Below, one piece after another: positions 26,495 to 35,651 of a stretch of 64,000 nucleotides of DNA (position 1 is the first letter of the stretch; each line of letters begins with the position of its first letter). Location of the stretch: the NCBI GenBank assembly GCA_964556005.1, contig CAZKUR010000002.1, positions 1-64,000 of the forward strand. The letters run 5' to 3'. Both the position numbers and the translations under genes were made by a program. Below the pieces are notes generated by a model. It had not been told where the DNA came from. It searched no databases and saw nothing but the letters and a program-made list of their open reading frames with translations. The stretch is from CAZKUR01 sp964556005. Its GTDB lineage: Bacteria; Bacteroidota; Ignavibacteria; Ignavibacteriales; Ignavibacteriaceae.

Positions 26495-27349
26495 ATGAAA
26501 AATAAATCATTACTTTTATTTGCATCAATTCTGTTGATTTTTGCCGAACCCTTATATTCACAAATTATTAGGAAACCCATTAAAATACAGAAGGAACAAA
26601 AACAATCGTTTAGCCTGAACGTCGGAATGGTCTTTACGACACAATATTTATGGCGTGGAATGAATCTAGCTAACTCTCCGGCATTTGAACCTTACGGTAA
26701 GTTTAAGTTTTGGGATTTTGAATTAGATTTGCGTGGTGTTTACGGGATGAATACTTCGATTCCGAATAAGTTAAATGCCGATGCAAATGCAGTTAATTTT
26801 TCCGAGGTTCAATTAGGGCTTAATTTTACTTTACCGACTGAAGTAGGAGATTTTTCGCTTGGATTAAGAGATTATATTTTCCCTTATCTGAAAATAGAGT
26901 ACGTTAATGATCAAGGTCAGGTGGCTTATAAAGCTGCAACTTATTTTAATTTTCAGAGTAAGGGAACAGGTTCTCATACTTTAGAAGCAAATGTAAGATA
27001 CGACGGTCCTCAAAAAGTGCCTGTATGGCTGTTTTTTGCCTCCAATGTTTACAATGATCCATATAATTCATGGTATTTGGAAGGCGGATCAAATTTTTAT
27101 ATCAGTAATGAAAATTTTATGATATTTGCAGGTTTTACTCATGGTCCATCTCGTTGGTATCAGATTATGAGACCAAGTATCGGTGAACTTCGTAGTGTTT
27201 GGGGAGCAATCAACTTAGGATTGGGCTGGAAGAAAGTGATTCCGTTAAGCGGATCAGTATCTTTACCAGTTAACGTAAATTATGTTTATAATGCTTTTAT
27301 TGATAATTACTATTTGGTATTTAATATCGGTATTGATATCGGCGAATAA
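26495..27349 (+). CDS. Outer-membrane beta-barrel protein of the GldL-like cluster
   Basis: A 284-residue protein from the ATG at 26495. An earlier in-frame start at 26453 would overlap the previous gene and would lack a signal peptide at its own N-terminus. The signal peptide ends at about residue 22 (EPLYSQ). The mature protein is a chain of amphipathic strands beginning SLNVGMVFTTQYLWRGMNLA, like the start of TorF-type and related small barrels, and ending in aromatic-rich strands (YYLVFNIGIDIG). It is the last gene of the cluster and could be the outer-membrane target of the motor. It is convergent with metH, whose stop is 24 bp away. Confidence 0.65.
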   Translation: MKNKSLLLFASILLIFAEPLYSQIIRKPIKIQKEQKQSFSLNVGMVFTTQYLWRGMNLANSPAFEPYGKFKFWDFELDLRGVYGMNTSIPNKLNADANAVNFSEVQLGLNFTLPTEVGDFSLGLRDYIFPYLKIEYVNDQGQVAYKAATYFNFQSKGTGSHTLEANVRYDGPQKVPVWLFFASNVYNDPYNSWYLEGGSNFYISNENFMIFAGFTHGPSRWYQIMRPSIGELRSVWGAINLGLGWKKVIPLSGSVSLPVNVNYVYNAFIDNYYLVFNIGIDIGE

Positions 27350-27372
27350 ATTAGAACAAAGTCTTTTTTGAT

Positions 27373-30300
27373 TTATATCTCATAATTAAGTATAGAGCCC
27401 AGCCATTTTTCAATTTCAGCAATGCTCTTGCCTTTTCTCCGATGGTAATCGATAACCTGGTCTTTCCCGATTTTCCCTACATTAAAATATCTTGAACCTG
27501 GATGGGCAAAATATAATCCGCTTACCGATGCAGCCGGGTACATTGCAAAATTTTCGGTTAATCTGATCCCCGTATTTAATTCAACATCCAATAAATCAAA
27601 CATAATTTCTTTTTCTGTATGATCCGGCTGGGCAGGATATCCGGGAGCCGGCCTGATTCCAATATATTTTTCTTTAATTAAATCATCGTTTGATAGTTTT
27701 TCTGCATTGGAATATCCCCAATATTCTTTTCTTATCAGTACATGAAGATTTTCGGCGAAAGCCTCGGCAAGCCTGTCCGCTAACGCTTTAACCAGTATAC
27801 TATTGTAATCGTCGTGCTCTTTTTCAAAATGAGCAATCAATTTTTCTATCCCGATTCCTGCAGTCACGGCAAATGCACCAATGTAATCTGTGATCCCGCT
27901 TTCTTTCGGCGCAATAAAATCCGCCAAAGATAAATTCGGTAATCCGTCTGTTTTGGGAGTTTGTGTCCTTAAAGTATGGAAAATACATCTCACTCCTGAT
28001 ATATCTTCGCCGGAATAAACTTCAATATCGTCGAAGTTGACAGAGTTGGCAGGATATAAACCGAAAACACCATTAGCTGTCAGAAGGTTTTCATTTGTTA
28101 TTTTATCTAAAAGGTTATTAGCGTCATCAAAAAGCTTTTTAGCTTCTTGTCCAATTTTTTCATTTTCAAATATTGCCGGGTATTTTCCTTTTAATTCCCA
28201 GGTAAGAAAGAACGGAGTCCAATCAATATATTTTCTTAATTCAGTCATCGGATAATTCTTTAAAACCGTAATTCCTTGTTTAACCGGTTTAACAATTCTA
28301 ATCTTTTCCCAGTCTGTTTTTAACCGGTTTTGCCTGGCCTCATTTAAAGTTAAATAGCGGCTTGATTTTTTATTTTTAGAATGCTGTTCCCTAATTTTTG
28401 CATATTCAATTTTAATATCAGATTCAAACATGTTCTTATTTTTACTGCTGATTAAATTACTAACAACCGGAACACTTTTAGAAGCATCTAAGACATGAAC
28501 CGTTGTTCCGGTGTAATTCGGAGAAATTTTTACAGCCGTATGTAACTTAGACGTAGTTGCTCCGCCTATCAAAAGAGGTATTTTTATCCCAAGCCGTTCC
28601 ATTTCTTTAGCCACATGAACCATTTCGTCAAGTGAAGGAGTAATTAACCCGCTTAATCCGATTATGTCTACATTTTCTTTTACAGCAGCATTTATGATTG
28701 CATCGGCTGAAACCATAACACCCAAATCGATAATTTTATAGTTATTACATCCGAGTACAACACCTACTATATTTTTACCGATGTCATGTACATCGCCTTT
28801 AACCGTAGCCATCAAAACAACGCCGTTATCTTTCTTTTCCGATAGAAGCTCTTTTTCTTTTTCAATAAACGGGACTAAATAGGCAACAGCCCTTTTCATA
28901 ACTCTTGCACTTTTAACAACCTGCGGTAAAAACATTTTACCCGAACCGAACATCTCACCAACTACATTCATCCCATCCATCAAAGGCCCTTCAATTATTT
29001 CAATAGGTCTTTCATATTGTTTTCTTGCCTCCTCGGTGTCTTCTTCGATATAATCTGTTATGCCTTTGATTAAAGCATGCTTCAGTCTTTCCTGAACAGG
29101 CAATTGCCGCCATTCATCTTTCTTTTGACCGGTTTTATCTTTTTGTTTTACCTGCTCGGCATATTCTATTAATCTTTCGGTTGCATCCTTATTTCGATTT
29201 AAAATTACGTCTTCAACCAGGGTTAAAAGATCTTTAGGAATTTCTTCATAGACTTCAAGCTGACCAGCATTTACGATTCCCATGTCCATCCCTGCTTTTA
29301 TTGCATGGTACAGAAATGCCGAATGCATTGCTTCACGGACGGTATCATTTCCTCTGAAAGAAAAGGATAGGTTGCTTACCCCTCCACTTACCTTTGCCAG
29401 AGAAAGATTTTGCTTAATCCAGCGAGTTGTTTCTATGTAGTCCAAGGCATAATTATTATGTTCCTCCATCCCGGTCGCAACAGTCAAAATGTTCGGATCG
29501 AAAATAATGTCCTGCGGCGGGAATCCGACTTTTTTAGTTAAAATATTGTAAGCTCTTTTGCAAATATTTATTCTCCTTTCATAAGTACTTGCCTGTCCTG
29601 CTTCATCAAAAGCCATCACAATTACTGCTGCTCCATACTGCAATATTTTTTTTGCTCTGCGGATAAAAACTTCTTCACCCTCTTTAAGGCTAATGGAATT
29701 GACAATGCTTTTCCCCTGGAGGCATTTTAATCCTTCTTCGATTACAGACCATTTTGATGAATCAATCATAATAGGCAATTTTGCAATATCCGGCTCGACA
29801 GCTAAAAGATTGAGAAACTTTCCCATAACTTCTTCCGAGTCGATCATGCCTTCATCCATATTTACATCGAGTATTTGTGCCCCTCCTTCAACCTGATCAC
29901 GGGCAACCGATAATGCTTCCTCATAATTTCCCGATCTGATTAATCTCGCAAATTTCTTGGAGCCTGTAACATTAGTCCTTTCTCCTATATTAACAAAATT
30001 AGTCTCTGGCCTTATAACAAGGGGTTCCAGCCCGCTTAATTTTAAGAATGGTTCAATTGCAGGGATTTTTCTCGGCCTGTATTTTTTAACGGCTTCCGAA
30101 ATTTTCTTGATATGTTCCGGGGTCGTACCGCAGCATCCGCCAACAATATTAACAAATCCATTTTGTGCAAATTCATCAAGCACAGATGAAGTAATATTAG
30201 GTGTTTCTTCGTATTCACCCATTTCATTTGGCAGCCCGGCATTTGGATAAACACTTATATATATAGGCGCCAAACCTGATAATTCTTCCAGGAAGGGCCG

Positions 30301-31065
30301 CATTTGTTTTGCGCCTAATGCGCAGTTCAAACCGACGCTAAGTAAGTTTTTAGTATGCGATACCGAAATCCAAAACGCTTCGGTTGTTTGGCCGGATAAT
30401 GTTCGTCCGCTTAAATCAACAATGGTTCCAGAAACCATTACCGGGATATTTATGTCTTTACTTTCAAAAACATCTTCAATTGCAAAAATTGCAGCTTTTG
30501 CATTCAGCGTATCATAAACTGTTTCGACTAATAAAATATCTGCTCCGCCGTCAATCAAACCTTTTGCCTGGTCGCTGTAAGCTTTTACCATTTTATCAAA
30601 TGTAACAGACCTAAAGCCGGGATTACCGACATCCGGTGAAAGAGATAAAGTCTTATTTGTCGGGCCCATCGAACCAGCGACAAACCTCGGTTTGGATGAA
30701 TCTTTTTTATTAAACTCAGAAGTTACCTCTTTAGCTAATTTGGCGGCATGCAGGTTTATTTCGTACGCTAAATCCTGGAGATTATAATCGGCCTGTGATA
30801 TTTCCGTTCCGCTGAACGTATTCGTCTCAATAATATCCGCCCCGGCGTTGAGGTAGTCCCTGTGAATTTCTTGGATTACATCAGGCCTGGTTATGGATAA
30901 TAAATCATTATTTCCTTTTAGGTCTTTTGAATGATTCTTAAATCTATCTCCTCTAAAATCCTGTTCGGATAATTTATAACGCTGGATCATAGTGCCCATT
31001 GCACCGTCCATTACAATTATTCTTTCCGAAAGGATTTTCTTTAGTATACTTAACGTATTTTTCAT
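27373..31065 (-). CDS. metH: Cobalamin-dependent methionine synthase
   Basis: A full-length 1230-residue MetH that transfers a methyl group from 5-methyltetrahydrofolate through methylcobalamin to homocysteine. The order of domains is normal: homocysteine-binding barrel (1 to about 335) with zinc ligands in GLNCALG and C311-C312 of GGCCGTT; pterin-binding barrel (about 355-615); helical cap (about 650-745); cobalamin domain with DVHDIG, the lower axial ligand being H760; and the AdoMet reactivation domain (about 920-1230, with RPAPGYPAQPDH). No cobalamin or SAM riboswitch is visible in the 130 bp upstream, though a -7-like TATATTTG occurs on the minus strand at 31146-31139. The gene is divergent from hldD. 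Confidence 0.97.
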   Translation of the reverse strand: MKNTLSILKKILSERIIVMDGAMGTMIQRYKLSEQDFRGDRFKNHSKDLKGNNDLLSITRPDVIQEIHRDYLNAGADIIETNTFSGTEISQADYNLQDLAYEINLHAAKLAKEVTSEFNKKDSSKPRFVAGSMGPTNKTLSLSPDVGNPGFRSVTFDKMVKAYSDQAKGLIDGGADILLVETVYDTLNAKAAIFAIEDVFESKDINIPVMVSGTIVDLSGRTLSGQTTEAFWISVSHTKNLLSVGLNCALGAKQMRPFLEELSGLAPIYISVYPNAGLPNEMGEYEETPNITSSVLDEFAQNGFVNIVGGCCGTTPEHIKKISEAVKKYRPRKIPAIEPFLKLSGLEPLVIRPETNFVNIGERTNVTGSKKFARLIRSGNYEEALSVARDQVEGGAQILDVNMDEGMIDSEEVMGKFLNLLAVEPDIAKLPIMIDSSKWSVIEEGLKCLQGKSIVNSISLKEGEEVFIRRAKKILQYGAAVIVMAFDEAGQASTYERRINICKRAYNILTKKVGFPPQDIIFDPNILTVATGMEEHNNYALDYIETTRWIKQNLSLAKVSGGVSNLSFSFRGNDTVREAMHSAFLYHAIKAGMDMGIVNAGQLEVYEEIPKDLLTLVEDVILNRNKDATERLIEYAEQVKQKDKTGQKKDEWRQLPVQERLKHALIKGITDYIEEDTEEARKQYERPIEIIEGPLMDGMNVVGEMFGSGKMFLPQVVKSARVMKRAVAYLVPFIEKEKELLSEKKDNGVVLMATVKGDVHDIGKNIVGVVLGCNNYKIIDLGVMVSADAIINAAVKENVDIIGLSGLITPSLDEMVHVAKEMERLGIKIPLLIGGATTSKLHTAVKISPNYTGTTVHVLDASKSVPVVSNLISSKNKNMFESDIKIEYAKIREQHSKNKKSSRYLTLNEARQNRLKTDWEKIRIVKPVKQGITVLKNYPMTELRKYIDWTPFFLTWELKGKYPAIFENEKIGQEAKKLFDDANNLLDKITNENLLTANGVFGLYPANSVNFDDIEVYSGEDISGVRCIFHTLRTQTPKTDGLPNLSLADFIAPKESGITDYIGAFAVTAGIGIEKLIAHFEKEHDDYNSILVKALADRLAEAFAENLHVLIRKEYWGYSNAEKLSNDDLIKEKYIGIRPAPGYPAQPDHTEKEIMFDLLDVELNTGIRLTENFAMYPAASVSGLYFAHPGSRYFNVGKIGKDQVIDYHRRKGKSIAEIEKWLGSILNYEI

Positions 31066-31197
31066 AACCTTTTTGATAAATGAATAAATTCTAAAGCGGT
31101 TTGAGATCTGATAGTTACGAACATCTTTAAAACTATCACAAATATAATTAAATTAGTTACATTATAAAATTATATTATTACAGCAAAAATAATTTAT

Positions 31198-32169
31198 ATG
31201 ATAGTAGTAACAGGCGGTGCAGGTTTTATAGGCAGTGCAATAACCTGGCAGTTAAACAATTCAGGTGAAGATAAAATTCTAATCGTCGATGAATTAGGCC
31301 ATGACGAAAAATGGAAAAATTTAGCCGGGCTGAAATTCACAGATTTTATTCATAAGGATAATTTTATCGAGCTTGTCGAACAAAACAAACTTCCTAAGAT
31401 CGAATCGATAATTCACATGGGTGCAAATTCTTCAACAACGGAAACCGATGCCGACTTTTTAATGCGAAATAATTATGAGTATACTAAAAAACTCGCTTTA
31501 TTTTCATTAACAAATAACATCAGATTTATTTATGCTTCCTCTGCTGCTACTTACGGCGATGGCTCAAAAGGCTTTGACGACAATGAAGACTCGTGTAATG
31601 AACTCAGGCCGTTAAATATGTATGGTTATTCAAAATATCTTTTCGATTTTTATGCACTGAAAAATAATTTATTTGATAGAATAGCCGGCATCAAATATTT
31701 TAATGTTTACGGCCCTAACGAATACCACAAAGGCGACATGCGGAGTGTCATTCACAAAGCATTTGAACAAATAAAACAAAACGGAAAAGTCCGTTTATTC
31801 AAATCGAGAAATCCAAAGTACAAAGACGGCGAACAGATGCGTGATTTTGTTTATGTTAAAGATGCCGTAAATATGACGTTGTTTTTTCTTGAGAGTCCGG
31901 GTGTTAACGGTTTGTTTAACGTAGGTTCCGGTAAAGCCAGAACATGGAACGATCTGGTTACGGCAATTTTTAATTCGATGGAATTGAAAGTTAATATTGA
32001 ATATATAGAACTGCCCGATCATCTTGCGGAAAAGTACCAGTATTTTACAAAAGCAAATTTGGAAAAGATAAAAAGTGCCGGCTATAACCGGCAAATTAAT
32101 ACTCTTGAGGAAGGGGTAATGGATTACGTTAAAAATTATTTGCTTGGTAAAAAATATCTTGGTTCATAG
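31198..32169 (+). CDS. hldD: ADP-L-glycero-D-manno-heptose 6-epimerase
   Basis: A 323-residue short-chain epimerase of LPS core-heptose synthesis. It has the NAD(P)-binding start VVTGGAGFIGS, the active-site region YASSAATYGDGS and the catalytic YxxxK in NMYGYSKYLFD. Segments diagnostic of HldD rather than GalE are DELGHDEKWKNLAG and FNVYGPNEYHKGDMRSV. Length is normal. Its presence implies a heptose-containing lipopolysaccharide core. No other heptose genes are adjacent. Confidence 0.95.
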   Translation: MIVVTGGAGFIGSAITWQLNNSGEDKILIVDELGHDEKWKNLAGLKFTDFIHKDNFIELVEQNKLPKIESIIHMGANSSTTETDADFLMRNNYEYTKKLALFSLTNNIRFIYASSAATYGDGSKGFDDNEDSCNELRPLNMYGYSKYLFDFYALKNNLFDRIAGIKYFNVYGPNEYHKGDMRSVIHKAFEQIKQNGKVRLFKSRNPKYKDGEQMRDFVYVKDAVNMTLFFLESPGVNGLFNVGSGKARTWNDLVTAIFNSMELKVNIEYIELPDHLAEKYQYFTKANLEKIKSAGYNRQINTLEEGVMDYVKNYLLGKKYLGS

Positions 32170-32172
32170 TTA

Positions 32173-32502
32173 TCAGTTATACGGCAATTCGTCATCTTCG
32201 TCGTCAAATAAATCATCTTCATCTTCTTCTTCGTCAAAGTCGAAGTCATCATCGATAATTTCGGTATCCGGTTCCTCGTCGGCAATATCATCACCTTCGT
32301 CATCTACCTTATAGTAATCATCGTCATCCTCTTCTTCATCAAAATCCTCATCATCAAGATCCTCATCCGATGAACTAAGATAAAGCTTTTTATTGCTTCT
32401 GTTTCCGTTTTCGATTAAAGAAAATGGTTTTTCAAAATATTCTTCAAACACTTCTTCATTTAATTTATTGGGATCATCCAAAGAGCATTCTAAATACGGC
32501 AT
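32173..32502 (-). CDS. Highly acidic small protein
   Basis: A 109-residue protein, convergent with hldD with three bases between the two stop codons. The first 50 residues look like an ordinary sequence (LECSLDDPNKLNEEVFEEYF). From about residue 45 to 106 roughly two thirds of residues are Asp or Glu, in runs such as DLDDEDFDEEEDDDDYY. The skewed composition could be a polyanionic tail that binds cations or basic proteins. A TTTTCTCC-type segment on the plus strand means AGGAGAAAA stands just before the ATG at 32502, so translation is likely. I know no characterised relative. Confidence 0.6.
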   Translation of the reverse strand: MPYLECSLDDPNKLNEEVFEEYFEKPFSLIENGNRSNKKLYLSSSDEDLDDEDFDEEEDDDDYYKVDDEGDDIADEEPDTEIIDDDFDFDEEEDEDDLFDDEDDELPYN

Positions 32503-32707
32503 TATGAAAATTTTCTCCTTTAAATCTTGTTAAAATACAAAAATGATTTTTTCAAGTCGATAAAATATAGTAAAGGTTATAAATAAAAAACAAAAAATAT
32601 TTACTTTTAAAGATTAAGAATTCATAAATTATTTTTAGTGCTAAAACATAATTTAGCGGATTTTAATTGTCAATACATTAGTTAATCAAAAAAAACGGTT
32701 AAAAGAA

Positions 32708-33193
32708 ATGAAACTTGCAACGCTCTGCTATGTGATTAATAAAACAGATAATTCTACCCTAATGATTCACCGCGTTAAAAAAGAGAACGATTACCATAAG
32801 GGAAAATGGAACGGTTTAGGTGGGAAGTTCGAACAAGGCGAAACACCTGAAGAATGTGCCGTAAGGGAAGTAAAAGAAGAATCCGGTTTGATGATAAAAA
32901 ACACAAGACTTCATGGTTTGATTACATTTCCGATGTTCGACGGAGTTGATGACTGGTACGTATTTATTTTTACCGCATCTGAATTTGAAGGAAAATTAAT
33001 TCCTTCGAATGAAGGGAATTTAAAATGGATTAAGAATGAAGAGCTTTTTTCACTAAACTTATGGGAAGGGGATAAAATTTTTTTGGAGTGGGTATTTAAA
33101 GACGAATCAAATCCCGGGAAAGATATGTTCTTTAGCGCAAAGTTTAATTACGATAACGGAAATTTTTTAGATTACAAAGTTAGTTTTTATTGA
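32708..33193 (+). CDS. NUDIX hydrolase (MutT-like)
   Basis: A 161-residue NUDIX enzyme. The catalytic box runs G39 to L61 and matches GX5EX7REUXEEXGU at every position (E45, R53-E54, E57-E58, G60). The substrate-side segment LHGLITFPMFDGVDDWYVFIFTA resembles 8-oxo-dGTP diphosphatases of the MTH1/MutT branch, which clean oxidised nucleotides. It is followed after 9 bp by a uracil-DNA glycosylase-like gene, supporting a nucleotide/DNA repair role. Confidence 0.88.
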   Translation: MKLATLCYVINKTDNSTLMIHRVKKENDYHKGKWNGLGGKFEQGETPEECAVREVKEESGLMIKNTRLHGLITFPMFDGVDDWYVFIFTASEFEGKLIPSNEGNLKWIKNEELFSLNLWEGDKIFLEWVFKDESNPGKDMFFSAKFNYDNGNFLDYKVSFY

Positions 33194-33202
33194 ATTTAAA
33201 AT

Positions 33203-33877
33203 ATGAAGCTATTCGCAGATAAAGCAATTTCTTATTTCTTAAGCCAGGATATTATCCCGAATTTACCTAAAACCATTGAAGTGCTAAACCCTTATAAAAA
33301 TGAAAATGTAATAGATTTAGTCAAAAAATTCTATAAAAATTTTTATAACGATAACAATAAGCGAGTATATATAATCGGAATTAACCCGGGCAGGTTCGGC
33401 GGAGGTATAACAGGAATTCCCTTCACCGATCCTGTTGTGCTAAGAGAAAAATGCGGCATACCAAATAATCTTGGTTCGAAGAAGGAATTATCGAGTGAGT
33501 TTATTTATAAAGTAATCGACAGCTTTGGCGGAGCAGAAAAATTTTTTTCAAAATATTTTTTAACTGCTATATATTCTTTAGCATTTTTAAAAGACGGAAA
33601 AAACTTTAATTATTATGACGATAAAATATTGTTGAAAAAAATAAAGCCTCATCTTGTTGAATCAATAAAAAAGCAAATAAATTTTGGTTGCAGCGATGAA
33701 TTTGTAATCTGCCTCGGTAAGAAAAATGCCGAATTCCTTAACGAGATAAATAACGAATTAAAATATTTCAAGGAAATAAAAACTCTAAATCATCCGAGAT
33801 ACATCATGCAGTATCGCAGAAGATTTTTTAAAGAATATATAAAAGAATATCTTTTGACACTAAATCAAAAAATTTAA
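33203..33877 (+). CDS. SMUG2-like uracil-DNA glycosylase
   Basis: A 224-residue protein of the uracil-DNA glycosylase superfamily. Motif 1 is GINPGRFGGG (59-68), followed by GIPFTDP, and motif 2 is NHPRYIMQYRR near the C-terminus, as in the SMUG2 (DUF4918) branch known from Bacteroidota. These enzymes excise uracil and related lesions from DNA. The protein is co-oriented and closely spaced with the NUDIX hydrolase before and the methyltransferase after, forming a small probable operon. Confidence 0.8.
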   Translation: MKLFADKAISYFLSQDIIPNLPKTIEVLNPYKNENVIDLVKKFYKNFYNDNNKRVYIIGINPGRFGGGITGIPFTDPVVLREKCGIPNNLGSKKELSSEFIYKVIDSFGGAEKFFSKYFLTAIYSLAFLKDGKNFNYYDDKILLKKIKPHLVESIKKQINFGCSDEFVICLGKKNAEFLNEINNELKYFKEIKTLNHPRYIMQYRRRFFKEYIKEYLLTLNQKI

Positions 33878-33892
33878 ATTAATAATAATTCA

Positions 33893-34627
33893 ATGAAACC
33901 GGACTACGGAATCGATGCACCAAATGTAATCAGAAACCTGCTTTTATCAGGGATTGCTTTAATTATTTTATCGATACTTTTTCCTCTAATTAAAATAGGC
34001 GAGCTTAGACTTTTTACTAATTATATTTTTATGTTCTTGGGATTATTCCTGATACTTGAAGCAGTCTTGATGATTTTATATTCGAAGTTCGGAAAATTCC
34101 GGCACAGGGACAGAATGCTAAAAATGATTGAATGGATGGGCGATGAAAAAGTGCTCGATGTAGGAACCGGAAAAGGTTTATTGATGCTCGGTGCTGCTAA
34201 AAAATTAACGACCGGGAAATCTTTCGGGGTAGATATCTGGGAAAAAAACGATCTATCCGGGAATACATTTGAACAGGTAATGAAAAATGCCGATGTAGAA
34301 AATGTAACAGATAAAATCCAAGTAAAAAACGAAGATGTAAGAAAGTTATCTTTTGAAGATAACTATTTTGATGCTGTCCTTAGTAATTTATGTCTTCACA
34401 ATATTTCTTCAAAAGAGGGAAGGGCAGAAGCCTGCAGAGAAATAGTAAGAGTTCTTAAACCCGGCGGTAAAGCCGTAATTTCAGATTTTAAACATTTACA
34501 TGAATATTCCGGTAATTTTAGAAATCTTGGTATGAAAACGGAATTGAGCAAAAATTATTTATTCGATACTTTCCCGACTTTGCGCATAGTAAGCTTTGTG
34601 AAAAATAATTCCTCATTAGAAAGTTAA
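33893..34627 (+). CDS. Membrane-anchored class I SAM-dependent methyltransferase
   Basis: A 244-residue protein with two N-terminal membrane helices (about 15-32 and 44-63) and a cytoplasmic Rossmann-fold methyltransferase domain. Motif I is VLDVGTGKG (87-95), with later motifs FGVDIW, FDAVLSNLCLHNI and the conserved VLKPGGKAVISDF. It resembles Methyltransf_11 enzymes acting on small molecules or lipids. The membrane anchor suggests a lipid or quinone substrate, which is inference only. It is the last gene of the NUDIX/glycosylase unit (15-bp gap). Confidence 0.82.
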   Translation: MKPDYGIDAPNVIRNLLLSGIALIILSILFPLIKIGELRLFTNYIFMFLGLFLILEAVLMILYSKFGKFRHRDRMLKMIEWMGDEKVLDVGTGKGLLMLGAAKKLTTGKSFGVDIWEKNDLSGNTFEQVMKNADVENVTDKIQVKNEDVRKLSFEDNYFDAVLSNLCLHNISSKEGRAEACREIVRVLKPGGKAVISDFKHLHEYSGNFRNLGMKTELSKNYLFDTFPTLRIVSFVKNNSSLES

Positions 34628-34670
34628 TTCACATCCTATGTTTTTTAACTTCACACACGAAGATTATCGT

Positions 34671-35651
34671 TTACGAAATTCTTAAAACAATTTTACCCGT
34701 GTTTTTATTTTCCTCCATGTAAAGATGAGCTTCATTAGCATCTTTCCAATCAAATATTTTATCAACCACAGGCTTTAGATTTCTTGATTCAAATTTCTCT
34801 TTGGCATAATTGAAAAAATCTTTTGTCAATTTTATTTTATAATCTAAAGTTCTTGATCTTAAAGTTGATCCGATAATTGTAACATGTTTATATAAAAGTG
34901 TCCCAAGGTTAAATTGTTCAACTTTTCCGCCACCCAATGAAGCAAGTAGAACCATTCTTCCGCTTTCACTTATACATTCGATATTTTGATTAAAATATGG
35001 AGCACCTATAAAATCAATTATTATATCTGCACCTTTTTCGTGTGTATATTCAAGAACAACTTTACTAAAAGATTCATTTTTATAATCGATTGCTTTTTCT
35101 GCTCCGAGATCAAAACATTTTTTATGTTTTGCTTTAGAAGAAGTAACTATAATATGTCCTCCTTTTTCTTTAGCAATTTGAATTGCAGCAGTACCTACAC
35201 CGCTTCCTCCTGCGTGAATTAAAACAAAATTATTTTCCTTTATTTCTGCCAGCCAAACCAAAGATTGATAAGCAGTCAAAAAAACTTCCGGAATTGCAGC
35301 AGCTTCTTCATAAGAAAGATTCGATGGAATTTTCATTGCCATATATTTGTGAATTACAGCATATTCGGCATAACCGCCGCCGGGAATAAGTCCGAACACT
35401 TTATCGCCGGGTTTCCATTCTTCACTTTCATTTCCTTTTTCAACAACCTCTCCGGCGATTTCCAAACCTAAAAGAGGACTTGCTCCTTTAGGTGGCGGAT
35501 ATTTCCCCTCTCGCTGCAGCAGGTCGGCACGGTTTAACGCAGCCGCATGTACTTTTACGAGTATCTCATTTGAATTGGGAAGAGGAGTATTGTATTCAGA
35601 AATCACTAACTCTTTATGATTGTTAACGGCTTTAACGATTATTGCTTTCAT
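34671..35651 (-). CDS. NAD(P)H:quinone oxidoreductase, zeta-crystallin/PIG3 type
   Basis: A 326-residue zinc-independent medium-chain dehydrogenase. The N-terminal substrate domain contains VHAAALNRADLLQREGKYPPP, diagnostic of the TP53I3/PIG3-like quinone reductases. The cofactor domain has VLIHAGGSGVGTAAIQIAKEKG and VTSSKAKH, where Ser and Lys favour NADPH. The catalytic zinc ligands of alcohol dehydrogenases are absent, as usual for this branch. The start overlaps the end of the alpha/beta hydrolase gene by 20 bp, so the two are translated from one message. Confidence 0.88.
   Translation of the reverse strand: MKAIIVKAVNNHKELVISEYNTPLPNSNEILVKVHAAALNRADLLQREGKYPPPKGASPLLGLEIAGEVVEKGNESEEWKPGDKVFGLIPGGGYAEYAVIHKYMAMKIPSNLSYEEAAAIPEVFLTAYQSLVWLAEIKENNFVLIHAGGSGVGTAAIQIAKEKGGHIIVTSSKAKHKKCFDLGAEKAIDYKNESFSKVVLEYTHEKGADIIIDFIGAPYFNQNIECISESGRMVLLASLGGGKVEQFNLGTLLYKHVTIIGSTLRSRTLDYKIKLTKDFFNYAKEKFESRNLKPVVDKIFDWKDANEAHLYMEENKNTGKIVLRIS

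Noticed and set aside
31066..31197. Possible cobalamin or SAM riboswitch before metH
   Set aside because: The 130-bp gap shared with hldD is too short and shows none of the conserved riboswitch segments.
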